DNA from: Asterella californica
Lineage: Eukaryota; Streptophyta; Marchantiopsida; Marchantiales; Aytoniaceae
Assembly: GCA_036924285.1 (NCBI GenBank)
Contig: JAYKYS010000008.1
Coordinates: forward strand, 22,429,001-22,493,000
Length of the DNA stretch: 64,000 nucleotides
Direction: 5' to 3'
Part shown: positions 1-10,455 of the stretch, one piece after another
How the letters are laid out: each line of letters begins with the position of its first letter
Position numbering within the stretch: the stretch's first letter is position 1
Notes under the pieces: model-generated
Databases searched by the model: none
What the model was told of the DNA's origin: nothing
What the model saw: the letters and a program-made list of their open reading frames with translations, nothing else
Position numbers and translations under genes: made by a program

Positions 1-1392
1 GCTCACACCGCACAAACGGATCGTCCAAACTGATATCCGTCTTCGCTGGCAGATAGATCTAGCTACCCTGAACCCAACGAGACTCCAAACAAGTCGTTTG
101 GAGTTCCCCTTGCAAAACCACTCGAGAAATTTGGCCGCAGGTTGCAAAAACTGACGTAAATCAACTCCCTGCGGCTCAAACTTGCTCACCACACTCAAAC
201 CAACAATCCAATTCACACACGGTCTTCTCCTATGAGTAGATGAAGACTCCCTGATCGCGTAGGCACCAAGAACGAAGAGCTTGGCTCATCGATCGCGAAG
301 AACAGCCCAACCTCAGGTCGCAGGTGAACGAAAATCTGATGTAAGCGCTTCCCTGCGAGCCAATTTCACTCAAAACTTCCAAACCGCCCGATGAAAACTG
401 GTATCGTCTTCAATTTCCTGTAGAACTCGGTGTTCTGATCCCGTTGGATCCAAGGACAGCAAGTTTGGACTCCGGAACGGCCCGAACGGTCCAACTCTCC
501 TTCACAGGTAACTGAAAACCTCAAATCTGCTTTCTGCGTCTCAATTTCCCTCAGTACACACTCCCCGATCCGTCTCTTCCCAAACCGTTTGAACCAGTGC
601 GTAGCCTGCACAGATCTGAACCCAACGACGCCTTGCGCGCTTGCATTGGACTCCTAAATCTCCCGAACCGTCCGTTGACAGGTCGCAGGTGCAAGCTAGC
701 CCCTTAAGCACCCCCCTTGCAACAGTCTCTGTACGTACAGTTCTCTCCTGAATCTCTTGAATTATAAGAAGCAGGCCCCTTGCGTCTTTGATATAACGCC
801 TGAAGCCCTAAATACCCAATCAGCAAGTAACTAGGGGTCTAGCTTGATTTTACCTTCTTTCGAATCGCATAACTTCTTCTCTGGATGTCCAAACGAAGTA
901 AACAAGATGCCCATGGAAAGCTGACAGCGAGCTCTACCCATCTATGTGATGAAAGTGAAGATCCGAAGTTGCGCCAAAAGCCCGTAAGTTGGAGTCTAGC
1001 TTGTTTTCTCCATCTTTCGAGTCTTGTAACTTCTCCACTAGGCGTCCAAACGAAGTAGATGAAGTGCCTATGGAAAGCTGACAAGGAGCTCTACCCATAT
1101 ATGCGATGAAAACAAAGATCCGAAATGGTGCCAAAAACCCGTAAGCTGGGGCCTAGTTTGTTTTCTCCATCTTCTGAGTCCTGTAACTTCTCCACTAGGC
1201 GTCCAAACGAAGTAGACAAAGTGCTTATGGAAAGCTGACAAGGAGCTCTACCCATCTATGCGATGGAAATGGAGATCTGAAATTGTGCCAAAACTCGTAA
1301 GCTAAGGCCTAGCTTGTCTTACCCATGAGTGTCTTTGGAGCGACAAAAGTCAAAATTTGATTTTCATGTAGGAGCCGGTCCACGACACGACA
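1..1392 (-). mobile_element. Element C1: LTR-like unit, cut by the window edge
   Basis: This block is the reverse complement of 31334-32720, so it is a second copy of the ~2.0 kb unit C2 in opposite orientation. Its minus-strand start is TGTCGTGTCG at 1392, with flank ACGT at 1393-1396. It interrupts the RNase H part of element A pol, whose reading frame ends just after the ILTDRQR motif. Only about 1.4 kb of the ~2.0 kb is inside the window, so I cannot tell a solo LTR from the 5' LTR of a complete element running off the left edge. A minus-strand reading frame at 366-611 is shared with C2 but looks like non-coding LTR sequence. Confidence 0.75.
845..1315 (-). repeat. 157-bp tandem repeats inside C1
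   Basis: A block whose minus-strand start resembles AAGCTAGGCC recurs with right edges at about 1315, 1159, 1002 and 845, spacings of 156, 157 and 157 bases. Each unit also carries a shared GAGCTC-containing stretch and a GGACGCCTAG-like stretch. The same three units occur in C2 in the opposite orientation. Confidence 0.8.
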
Positions 1393-3276
1393 ACGTTGTC
1401 TGTCTGTCAAAATTCGGGCTCCAAATCTAGAAACAAACCGCACACCATCTGCATCTTCTTGACCAATTGCCCATCCAATCGCCTTTGGACTCGTGTCTAC
1501 AGTTAGTATCACAGGTCTTCCTCTCTGATAGTTAAGTCTCCTCAGTATGGGTGGAGACTTCAAAATCTCCTTCAGCCGTTCCATTGTCTCATGATGCTCT
1601 TCCGCCAAGTAAACCTCTTCTCTTTTCTCAGAAGCGCATACAAAGGCTCGGCAATGTGTGCATAATGAGGAATGCTCACGCGAAAGAACACACAAGCTCC
1701 CAAGAAACGTCGAACCCTAGTGATATTCGTACAGTCTGCTATCCTTGCTATAGCATCTACCTTCTCTGGGTTCGGTCTTCTTCCAAATGTGCCACACAAA
1801 TGACCAACCACCATAACCTCTGACATCCCAAAACGAGACTTAGTACTTGATAGAGTGAGGTGTACCTCCAGACATGTTAGAATCCTACCCACGTCATGAA
1901 TATGATCAGCAATAAACTTCCTGCAACCATTGGAAGTCACAGTCTCATCCTTGTCTTCCATCGGACAGCCTTTCATGGGAATGTCATCCAGAAATGGGAT
2001 AGTGATCTCAGGTACAAATTCTCGCAACACCTTATGCATCGCATTTTGCATATGTGCTACTGAGTTTGTTGCTCCTTGAGGAAGAGTGCACATCCGCATC
2101 AATCCCAAGGGAGTGCGCATGGTAGTCAAGTCTCTACTCTCCAAGGCAAGTTGAAACTGATCATAATTCGAAAACAAATCTCCAATAGAAAGGCAGACCT
2201 CCCAGCAAACGCCTCAGCTACCTCATCAACCACAGGTCCTGTTCCTATGTTCCGAATCATGATGTTGTTGGCAGGCTGCAAGTCTTGGATAAAGCGTAAA
2301 GCCCCTAACTTCTTAGGCACCGTGAACCATCGGCTGGAATACGGAGCCATGGAAGGCTCGAGGATACCTATCTGCATCTTTTCCTTCAATAGCTCAATGA
2401 GCTTTGGCAACAAGGCACGAGGGACTGGATTCGGCTTCAAGTCCCATGGCACATGAGGTACAGTGAAGATAACCATCGGAGCTATCATACTAGGATCCAC
2501 ACAACCAATCTCTTCAGCTGAAAAAGAAAATGCTCTACCATGACTGACAATCATCTGTTCAAAAATCTTCTTCTCTACTTCAGTCAAGAACCCACCCCCT
2601 CCTATCTGGAGTTGTTCGAGTGTTTCTTGAGTAAACTGATGCCGTATTCGTCCAGGGTTTCTGAGTACAGGCTCAATGGCGGCTGACTCCATCTGCTGTC
2701 GCGAATTAACAGACAATTGGGTCGCCACAGGCTTCACCTTCCTTGCTACAGCTTTATATTTGGCGTGTACTTCTGCTTCCTGACGAGAGCCGCACCAGCA
2801 GACTGCATCCTTCCATTCATTCTCCAGTCTCGGATGAGGACGATATCGCAAGTACGAGACAATCTCCTCATAGACTTCAGGAGAATGGATGGGTATCGTC
2901 ACCCTACCTCCCAACTGTTCTTCCATCTTACTTACTTCATCTAGCCAACGAACAAAAGATTGTACATCGATAAACTCTTGATACACACCAGAAATCACTT
3001 CATTTTCCTCCAGAGCTCCTATACAGCGCAGATCAGCTATACGTTTCTCCACCTGCCTCCTCTTCCTTTCAGTCAGATCTTCTACTCGTGTAAACTCACT
3101 CCAATCCTCACAACTCAAACTCAACAACCCAGATCTCCAACTTGGTACTCTATATACATTCTCAGAACCTCGAGCAGCCTCTTCATTAGTCTCCTGTGAT
3201 CCCTTGGGCTGCTCAGGCGGGATCATAGTAGTCCTTGATCCTTCACTCCTGTCTTCTCGCTCTACAAGAGTGGGTT
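1393..3276 (-). pseudogene. pol: Element A pol: reverse transcriptase and RNase H, broken
   Basis: On the minus strand the frame opens -1 relative to protease and runs through a connector and the RT N-terminus (MAPYSSRWFTVPKKLGALRF), then shifts frame near 2185. It continues through TTMRTPLGLMRMCTLPQGAT and the catalytic FLDDIPMKG motif. It shifts again near 1635 and resumes with the RNase H motif LTVDTSPKAIGWAIGQ. The frame then stops at the C1 junction, so the rest of RNase H and integrase are absent. Closest relative in the window is B pol, aligned over the whole length. The FxDD box in place of YxDD is usual for Gypsy elements. The gene would make the cDNA-synthesising polyprotein, but it is inactive here. 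Confidence 0.85.
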
Positions 3277-3283
3277 CTAAAAA
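3277..3283 (-). promoter_or_regulatory. Candidate -1 frameshift site at the protease stop, element A
   Basis: On the minus strand the protease frame ends GGT TTT TAG. The five-T run lets the codon TTT slip back one base onto another TTT, and that -1 frame opens directly into pol. Element B has the same TTTTTAG arrangement at 39534-39540. Its function is inferred. Confidence 0.45.
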
Positions 3284-4060
3284 CCCTTACTTCTACAAAT
3301 AGGGGAGTCTCTCAAGGTCAGTCTGTTTCGCTGGTGGTTTGATCGAACAGTCATAAATTGAACAGAACGTCTGTCATCAGGACTACGGATCCTAGCAAAG
3401 TGTGACCCATCGTCCATCACTTTGGTCTCCATGCGCACTGCAGTGATATAGGGTTGACCAAGAATGATTGGATACGAAGCAGAAGATTGCACAAAAAAGT
3501 GCTGATCTACTTCTACATCACCTATCCTCACTCTCACGTTAGGACAAGCTCCGTACAACTCTCCCTTCTGGTTGTTAGCAGCACGCAGCACCCATCCATG
3601 ATTCAGCTCGATAGACCACAGTCCTCTCTCATATATCTCTTGTGACATGATATTGATTTCGGATCCGTGGTCAACTAAAGCAGCAATAGGTTCAGGCAAA
3701 CTCCCAAGACGTACCCGTGTGGCAGTTGTAGCACGAGTCCAATGCCTCTTCTTGAAGTCACTGTCAACAGTTGGGCTCTCTCCATCAGCTTCATCATCAT
3801 CAGCTTCAATAGTGCTAGTTCCAGCAACTAACGCCTCCTGCTGGTACCTCTTGTCTCCAGTCTCCTGAAAATGCACCTTCCCAAACTCCACATCATTTAC
3901 AGAAGCTCCTATCACATCTATCATTTGGCTCTCTACCTGCTCAGATATGACTTGCCTCTTTCGCTTGATGACATCAATAATCAGCTCATGAAACTCTCTC
4001 TTTGCGATACTAAAAACTTCTCGAAGCGAAGTTCTAATATCATCTGCTCCAGAATGCTAT
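3277..4060 (-). pseudogene. Element A aspartic protease region
   Basis: The open frame 3924-3277 (215 residues) carries the retropepsin-like active-site stretch ALVDHGSEINIMS, then GHGWVLRAANNQKGELYGAC and the C-terminal ILGQPYITAVRMETKVMDDG block. In most retroelement proteases the triad is Asp-Thr/Ser-Gly; here His takes the middle position, as in B, D and F. It should process the Gag-Pol polyprotein. The frame is shifted relative to gag near 4060, whereas in B gag and protease share a single frame, so A has suffered a small indel. The N-terminal stretch between 4060 and 3924 can be read in the protease frame. Confidence 0.8.
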
Positions 4061-5806
4061 AAGATCAGTGGAGGTATCGATATCTGCAGCCAGCTTGTAA
4101 GCAGACCCTTTCCCCTTCTCTTGAGCAGTGAACCTTCTGCCAGCAGTCGTTGGTTCCTGCTGTTGTCTCTGTACGTCCTCCATTGGACCTGGAGCAGGTG
4201 GTGGAGCCTGGGAGGTAGACGGGACATCCTCTGGAGGAGCTGCACGCCTTCTAGTGATCCTCCGTCCCTGTCCCTCTCTAGTCTCCTCTGGATTCCCAAA
4301 TTCAAGCTCAGAGGCATCTCGTCGCCTCTTCTCTTCCACAGAAGCGTCCTGCCAGTGAACATGCTTATCTACGTCCAAGAAAGCTTTAATGGACGCTGTA
4401 TCTACGGGATCTTTCCACCCTGTGACTCTACGGATAGTTTCCGCTCCTCTTTTCGACACCTCAGAAGGAGCCTCAGTACCGCTCCTCTCAAGAGACCTAT
4501 CCAACAAAGTAGGGCTGGAAGAAACTTCAATATGCCCAGCATACACATCAAGATTCATCGGTGGTACTATTACTGTAGTTACTGTTGCAATTGTAGCGAC
4601 CTTAGGTAGACTCCTCATACCTCCTCGTCCAAACTGCGTGTTCAATGGCTCTCCGGTAGAAACAATGTGCAGCCTACCATTCTGGTAGCGAACCACACCA
4701 TCTCGTAGAGCAGCTGTAAGCTCTTGGTAATCTCCTCGAAGATGATCTGGACTGTCACACCAGATACACCTACGGACAGGAGCACCCCTTGGACGAGCAG
4801 CACCAGGCGTTGGTGAGAGCTCTTTATGTAAACCAGCCAACTCTACCTTCAATTCACGCATCTGTCGGATCAACTCCTCAATTTGATTGTGTTGACCCTG
4901 GTTCTCAACCACCCTCTGAACAGGTACTCTCTGTGTAGGAACTGATAGAATTGGCATTGGAGACACTTCTACAGGAATAACAGGTCTAGGAGCAAGAGCC
5001 GGAGGCTGCTGTACCTGAGGAGCATAAGATTGATGGATCACCTCTGCAAGCGGTCGTCCTCCTACGGCCACTCTCCCTCGCCTCTGTCTTGTTAGAACGG
5101 CCACAGCATCTTCCACTCTCCCCCAATCCATAGTAACACCTCCTTCAGCTGATCGATCTGCCAACATGAAGCATAATCGATCTGCTGTAGCCTCATCGGT
5201 GGCTTGCAAGAAGAGCTCTGTCCTTCTAGCATCCAAGGTTATCCGTTCGAGCGTCGAAAGCTGTCGGTATCTTCGATCGAACTCTCTTAGCAACTCATTC
5301 AACCCCATCCTATGGCCAGGTTGTTGCTCAATCCAATCCAAAAAAGTTCTCCTAGTAACTCTCTCAGAATCCTCCTGAAGGAATTCCTCTCGGAGAGCCC
5401 GTTCAAAACTTGCCCAAACACCAAGATTTCTCCTCTGTACGTCTCTGACTTGATCTCTCAACTCAGGAATCACAGCCAACTCAAAACTCCCAATCATCTC
5501 TGCATCGATCACCCTCACAAGCTCCATCTCTCCTCTGTACTCACGAAGATATCTAGAAATATCTCTGCCTTCAAATCTTTCACACCTATTCACAATCGCC
5601 TGCAAAGTTTTTGTAGATTTCAACTCACCCCCTCCGACGATCGGATGTTGATGAACCAAAGCCGCAAGCGTCTTCAGTATCTCAGTAGTATCCAGGCCTG
5701 ATGCTGCAGTGGCTGCTGAAGATGTTGGTGTAGCCGAAGGTGCAGCAGTAGATGTCGATGCTCCAGCCGTAGAGGCAGTAGTACCACTCCCGCTCTTGCG
5801 ATCCAT
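4040..5806 (-). CDS. gag: Element A Gag (frameshifted at its end)
   Basis: This is a 588-residue reading frame starting after a Ser/Thr/Ala-rich leader (MDRKSGSGTTASTAG). Residues about 60-250 form a helical gag domain (RTFLDWIEQQPGHRMGLNELL). A proline-rich linker follows, then a zinc knuckle (CIWCDSPDHLRGDY) in which the last Cys is Tyr. In B the same knuckle is complete. The C-terminal part is charged and low in complexity (RRDASELEFGN, RQQQEPTTAGRR). The frame runs out at 4040 because of an indel near 4060; in B the same protein continues into protease. Gag would form the virus-like particle; loss of the last knuckle Cys predicts weak RNA binding. Confidence 0.8.
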   Translation of the reverse strand: MDRKSGSGTTASTAGASTSTAAPSATPTSSAATAASGLDTTEILKTLAALVHQHPIVGGGELKSTKTLQAIVNRCERFEGRDISRYLREYRGEMELVRVIDAEMIGSFELAVIPELRDQVRDVQRRNLGVWASFERALREEFLQEDSERVTRRTFLDWIEQQPGHRMGLNELLREFDRRYRQLSTLERITLDARRTELFLQATDEATADRLCFMLADRSAEGGVTMDWGRVEDAVAVLTRQRRGRVAVGGRPLAEVIHQSYAPQVQQPPALAPRPVIPVEVSPMPILSVPTQRVPVQRVVENQGQHNQIEELIRQMRELKVELAGLHKELSPTPGAARPRGAPVRRCIWCDSPDHLRGDYQELTAALRDGVVRYQNGRLHIVSTGEPLNTQFGRGGMRSLPKVATIATVTTVIVPPMNLDVYAGHIEVSSSPTLLDRSLERSGTEAPSEVSKRGAETIRRVTGWKDPVDTASIKAFLDVDKHVHWQDASVEEKRRRDASELEFGNPEETREGQGRRITRRRAAPPEDVPSTSQAPPPAPGPMEDVQRQQQEPTTAGRRFTAQEKGKGSAYKLAADIDTSTDLIAFWSR

Positions 5807-5866
5807 CTTTCCTTGTATGCAAATCTCAACCTCAGCAACCTCAGCGATTAATCACCCCAAGATGGT

Positions 5867-5884
5867 CTCTCAGTGGAAGCACCA
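5867..5884 (-). other. Primer-binding site of element A
   Basis: On the minus strand, six bases after the LTR end, lies TGGTGCTTCCACTGAGAG. The same 18 bases follow the first LTR of B. The leading TGG fits pairing with a tRNA 3' CCA end. I do not assign the tRNA. Confidence 0.7.
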
Positions 5885-5890
5885 GATTTA

Positions 5891-7912
5891 TGTCGAGGAG
5901 AGTCCTTCTTAGGAAGGGCAAGCCTTCTGACTGTGATAGATCGCGAGATAGAAGTAGAGATTGTATACCAAGACAAGAGCCAAGCAGGAGATCGCAACGG
6001 CTGAAGTCACTCACAGAGACTATGACTATAGATCACTTACTACTGAACAGATCAAGTCTCAAGTCTCAGGAGACAGATCCGCCTTCAGACACAATAGATA
6101 GGAGAAAACTGAACTCACGATGCTTTATTTCTCATCCAAACACACTCAATAGTCCTCCACATATATCAATTTACAACCTATCTCTACTCAACTTCTTACG
6201 TTGACCACCGCAAATGCCAAACGGCCAATTTCTACTCAACTAGTCTTCTCTCCAGCAGATTTCTCTCCAGAACCTACAACCGATGAAGATTTGAAACTCC
6301 AACGCCTTGTATCCCCCCCTACGACAGCTTCAGCATTGAAATTTCTCAGAAAACCTGACCTTCTCAGTCTCAGTCCTCCTCCTCCACTCAAATAATGTTC
6401 TCTTTCCACCAAATTCACCTCAACTCAAGCCTAATAGGTGAAATTCGGACCCCAAACTCTTAATCTTCTCTCTGCGTCAACCTCTCAACTGAAAACTATC
6501 AAGAATTTAATCCAGCGTCAATCAAGAGTCCCTTGCAGATTATCAAAACGATCTCCTTCGATAAAACTGCCTCCTGTCCGATCAGAAGTAATTCTGCCTC
6601 CAACCTGTAAATTAGGTAAAGTCACAGTCTCCCAACACTTGTCCGTCCCTCTGCCACGATCACCCAATTCCTTAATTCAGTTCTGTCAGAAAAAATTGAT
6701 CTCCCTCAGCCTCCAAGCTTCTCCTTCCGCTTCAACTCCCAGCTCTCTGTAAAAGAATCTCCTCAAAAGTGTGTCCGATCTCCAGCCGTTGTAGGTATTT
6801 AACCTAAAAGCTTAAGGGCCTAGGTAAGCTGCCCCCCTGCTGTCCTATAAGTACAGTCGCTTATCACAAGCAGGTCCCCAGCTTAAGCTGCCCCTCTACT
6901 GTCCTTACGTACAAAACTCTTCTTGCAAAACTGACCCTCTTTTAAATAAAAGTGCATAGCTGCCTTTGTAAAGCAGACTCCTTCATTGTAAAACGTCACA
7001 CTGCTTCGTTTGCCATTGCTAAACCGACTCGATGGATGAATAACAAATTGACAAAAGTTTTCCGTGCCCTTGATGCCATCTTGATGTCACCCTGAATATA
7101 CTACAAGTCATCCAATGTAGGCCGAAGCCCTAACACTTATGAGGCTGCCCCACAGGGCTTACAACCCCCCCATATGCGCACCAGGTATCTCCCATAGTAT
7201 ATTCAGGATGGCATGCGGAGGCTTAGGCCAGGAAGCCCACGATTAAGGGAGATACCGGTCTCCCGCCTCTAGATATGCAAGACATGGCTGCACACCCAAC
7301 ATAGACTTCCATCCGGGAGACCAACATGCCTGAATAGGAACCCAAGGCCAGGGGGATTTGATCCTGAGACCTCCTCCTCCCTAGGCAGGCGCCCTATCAC
7401 TGGGATGGCCTTTGGTTCCGTTCAAAACAGTTAAATTTTTTGTACACATGCTTTTACTAAGAAGTTTTCCTGTAAAGTTTTTACTAGCCTTTTCTACTCT
7501 AACTTCACTATACAACTCCGTTTTTAATGAATAAAGAGTCAAAACTATAGTACTTGTGAACACCTACACACCCACGCTATTAGATTCTGAGTTTGAGTCA
7601 CGAGCCAAAATTGACAGATTTCTCTCTTTCATACATTTCTCAGTCTAAAACCTCGTACTAACTACTACTTAAAACACTTTTTGTCGAAACTGGAAGCACA
7701 AAGTCGCTCTCCTCGCCGAGCTCTGCATTCTGATGCTCTTCGACATCTTTCAAGGTGATATCTCAGTCTAAGCTAGGGAGCAGCTTGTCAAGCATGGCCC
7801 CAGCTTAGCTCCTACCCAGCTTGATAAGCTAGGGTGCAGCTTCCCGAACAAATGCAGGTTGAGTGTCTTCTGAAGTTCCATTTCTGCATCTTGAACGTCA
7901 TGCACTACGACA
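5891..7912 (-). repeat. Element A 5' LTR (2,022 bp)
   Basis: On the minus strand the LTR begins TGTCGTAGTG at 7912 and ends CTCCTCGACA at 5891, next to the primer-binding site. The TGTC...GACA ends and ~2 kb length match the LTRs of B and C2. The outer edge meets element D sequence. A SINE-like insertion sits at about 7064-7420. The matching 3' LTR is not in the window, so the outer edge rests on the D junction and the TG terminus. Confidence 0.7.
7064..7420 (-). mobile_element. tRNA-derived SINE-like element within the LTR of A
   Basis: On the minus strand the head reads GGCCATCCCAGTGATAGGG then GCGCCTGCCTAGGGAGGAG and GGATCAAATCCCC. These resemble RNA polymerase III A and B boxes of tRNA-derived SINEs (B-box consensus GGTTCRANNCC). 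The body contains an inverted pair of a ~15-bp segment, ACCCTGAATATACTA near 7089-7103 and TAGTATATTCAGG near 7197-7209, so the tail can fold. Possible flanking duplication is the GTTTTCCGT / GGTTCCGTT pair, which is imperfect, so both ends are approximate. Confidence 0.5.
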
Positions 7913-7917
7913 ACGGG

Positions 7918-8496
7918 AGGTTTGAAGATGATGTGGAAGCATCGCAGAAGAGCCATTACTCTTACAACCATTGGGCAAGAGCAACCACAGAGACCTTAGT
8001 GAAGCTGGGAGATCTGGAGAAACCTGTGGTGGCATTGATTGATCACGGCTCAGAGATTAATCTAATGTCCAAGGAGCTGTACAAGCGTGGGAGGTGACCT
8101 ATAGACACCGACCACGGATGGCTTATCCGTGTTGTCAACAACCAGAGGGGAGAACTCTATGGTGCTTGTCTCAACATCAAGGTAACTGTGGGTGACATCA
8201 GTGATGTTCATAATTTCTTTATACAAGACATGTCAACCTACCTTATCATTCTAGGGCAACCTTACATTACTGCTGTTAGAATGGAGACACGAGTTATGGA
8301 TGATGGTTCAGTCTATGCTAGGATACGTAGTAGAGATGGCAAAAGAGCTGTTCAATTTTTGACCATTGCTGCAGAACATGAGAGAAATCACGATAGCTTG
8401 AGGGACTGTCCACTACCTAAGATTACTCAGGAGTTTAGAGAGTCTAGGAGTTTTGGCAGAGTACCATTGAAGAGCGAGACTTCAACGGTACAGTAG
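7918..8496 (+). pseudogene. Element D aspartic protease, one in-frame stop
   Basis: The frame reads RATTETLVKLGDLEKPVVAL then IDHGSEINLMS (the DHG active site), is broken by TGA at 8095-8097 where F has a Trp codon (TGG), and continues to IILGQPYITAVRMETRVMDD and AEHERNHDSLRD. The TGG to TGA change is a simple transition. Pol follows in the -1 frame (GAG TTT TGG CAG at about 8450), as in A and B, though the T run here is followed by TGG rather than TAG. Upstream sequence belongs to the LTR of A. Confidence 0.8.
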
Positions 8497-8497
8497 A

Positions 8498-10455
8498 GAT
8501 ATGATTCTGGTCTGATCCAATAGAGCAGGAAGCTTTATCCACTAGCTTCTTAGGATTGACGTCATGTGGATCAGTGTGTTATAGGAAGGTTGAGAATATG
8601 AAGAGGTTTGAGAGACAACATGTGAAGTATGTACAACAGTCTTTGTGGGATAGTGGAGAGTTAGTCGGAGATGAATACATATCTAGAGTGTTCGAAGAAC
8701 AATATTTGGTAGATACTATAGGGGAGTTGAAATCTATAGTAGAAAGTTCTATAGATGATGTAGATAGAGTGGTGAGAGTGAGCTCCAAGGAGCTTTATAA
8801 TGTAATTGATACATTCATAGACCAACAAGAAGTGTATGTGGAGACCAAGTACAAGTCATCGAAGAAAGTCAAACCAGTGGCTTTGATCAGAAGATGGAGC
8901 AAGTTGCACGAGAACCGACGCTCAGAGGACCGACAAGAATTGAACACCAGTTCACAGAAACAACACTGAAGGAGCTGAAGATTGGAGGTGATGGATTTCT
9001 TACCGAGCAAGAGAAGAAGAGCTTTAGGGATATGCTATCTAGGCATGGTAAGGCGTTTGCGTTTGAGTCACATGAAGTAGGATGTGTAGATCCAAGTGTA
9101 GTTGCACCTATAGTAATCTTTACTATACCACATGTGTCTTGGAATCTACGTCCTATCTTTGTACCTAGAGCTCATCTACCAAAGTTGATAGACTTGCTCA
9201 ATGAGAGGATTAGGATGTGTATCTTGGAACCATCTATAGCTCACTACTCTAGCAGATGGTTTACTGTTCCGAAGAAGAGTGGAGCTTCGAGATTCATTCA
9301 AGATATGCAGCCAGTTAACAAGGTGACTATCAAGAATATGAGTATAGGACCTATTGTAGACGAGTTTGCAGAGGCTTTTGCTGGTCATGCTATCTATTCA
9401 ATGAGAGACTTATATTCAGGGTATGATCAGTTTCAGTTATCCTCTGAGAGTAGAGACTTGACTACAATGAGGACACCTTTGGGATTACTAAGGATGTGCA
9501 CCTTGCCGCAAGGTGCTACCAATTCTGTAGCACATATGATGAATGACATGAACAAAGTTTTGAGGGACTTCATTCCTGAAAAACCTTGTCATTCCTTGAT
9601 GATGTGCCGATCAAAGGATGTGCTGAGGAGGAGAAGAATGAGGTAAAGGATCAGAGGGGGTGCCGTAAGTTTGTTGCAGATCATAAAGTTGACTGCGATA
9701 AGATATTGAGTCGACTGAAGGAGGTTCATTTGACTTTATCAGGAGCAAAGTCTGTATTTGGAGAACAAGAAGTGTTAATTGTGGGGCACCTATGTGGATC
9801 TTATGGTCGGAAACCTTGTCCAAACAAGGTTGATGTCATTCGAAAGATGAAGGAGACATGTGTGTCGATTACCGAGGTGAGAAGGTTTCTAGGTGCATGT
9901 GTGTTTTATCATATATGGATTTCACACTTTGCCCATGTAGCAAATCCGTTGTACAAGTTGCTGATGAAGGGGCAAAGATTTCAGTGGCAAGAGGAGCAAA
10001 GCGAGTTTATGAGGAAGTTGAAAGATCTTTTGGCTTCACCACCAACTCTACGGAAAGTAACATATGAGTTGGGCAGATCTGTTATCCTTACTGTTGATAC
10101 TAGTCCTATTGGCATTGGATGGGCTGTATGACAAGACGATGAGGATGGAAATAGATATGTGGTGCGTTTTGGTGCTAAGGTATTAAGTTCACGTCAGAGA
10201 GACTACCCTCAGATCAAGAGAGAGCTATGGAGAATAGTTACTGCGATGAAGAGTGACAAGGAATACTTGATAGGAGCACCTGTGGTTGTGAGATAGACTG
10301 TTTACCTCTCTTGGTAATGATCACTAGCTGTACAACTCCAGATATTGCTATGTTGAGATGGATAGCATATATCAAGTCCTTGAACCCATAGTTTAGACAT
10401 ATTACAGAAAAAGATAATCCTGTGGCAGATATGTTATCAAGGGCTAAGTACTACG
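8498..10455 (+). pseudogene. pol: Element D reverse transcriptase and RNase H, broken
   Basis: A connector (RFERQHVKYVQQSLWDSGEL) leads after a frameshift near 8890 into RT: AHYSSRWFTVPKKSGASRFI, LTTMRTPLGLLRMCTLPQGA, then after a second shift near 9590 the catalytic FLDDVPIKG. RNase H begins at LTVDTSPIGIGWAV and hits TGA at 10129-10131 where B has Gly. A further frameshift near 10290 and a TAG in IKSLNP*FRH follow. Order and content match B pol exactly. Confidence 0.85.

Larger units (their letters stand above)
1393..7912 (-). mobile_element. Element A: Ty3/Gypsy LTR retrotransposon, 5' LTR to RNase H
   Basis: Minus-strand order is 5' LTR (7912-5891), primer site, gag, aspartic protease, reverse transcriptase and RNase H, the last broken by C1. 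Integrase and the 3' LTR must lie beyond the left edge, or are lost. The 5' LTR edge (TGTCGTAGTG) directly abuts protease sequence of element D at 7913, so A inserted into D in the opposite orientation. The flank is ACGG. Frameshifts near 4060, 2185 and 1635 make it non-functional. Confidence 0.85.

Noticed and set aside
366..611. 81-residue frame on the minus strand, matching 32116-32352 on the plus strand in C2
   Set aside because: Conserved only because C1 and C2 are copies of the same LTR-like unit; no motif, and it lies in LTR sequence.
1..1392. C1 as the 3' LTR of element A
   Set aside because: It interrupts RNase H before integrase, does not match the LTR of A at 5891-7912, and has a second copy with its own target duplication in element G.
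4121..4609. 162-residue plus-strand frame opposite A gag
   Set aside because: Antisense shadow of gag, which has the recognisable domains.
7340..7420. A tRNA gene on the minus strand
   Set aside because: Only the box-like parts fit; no acceptor stem or anticodon arm folds. A SINE head is the better reading.
7834..7917. N-terminal extension of the D protease frame
   Set aside because: It reads into the LTR of A; true D sequence begins at 7913.
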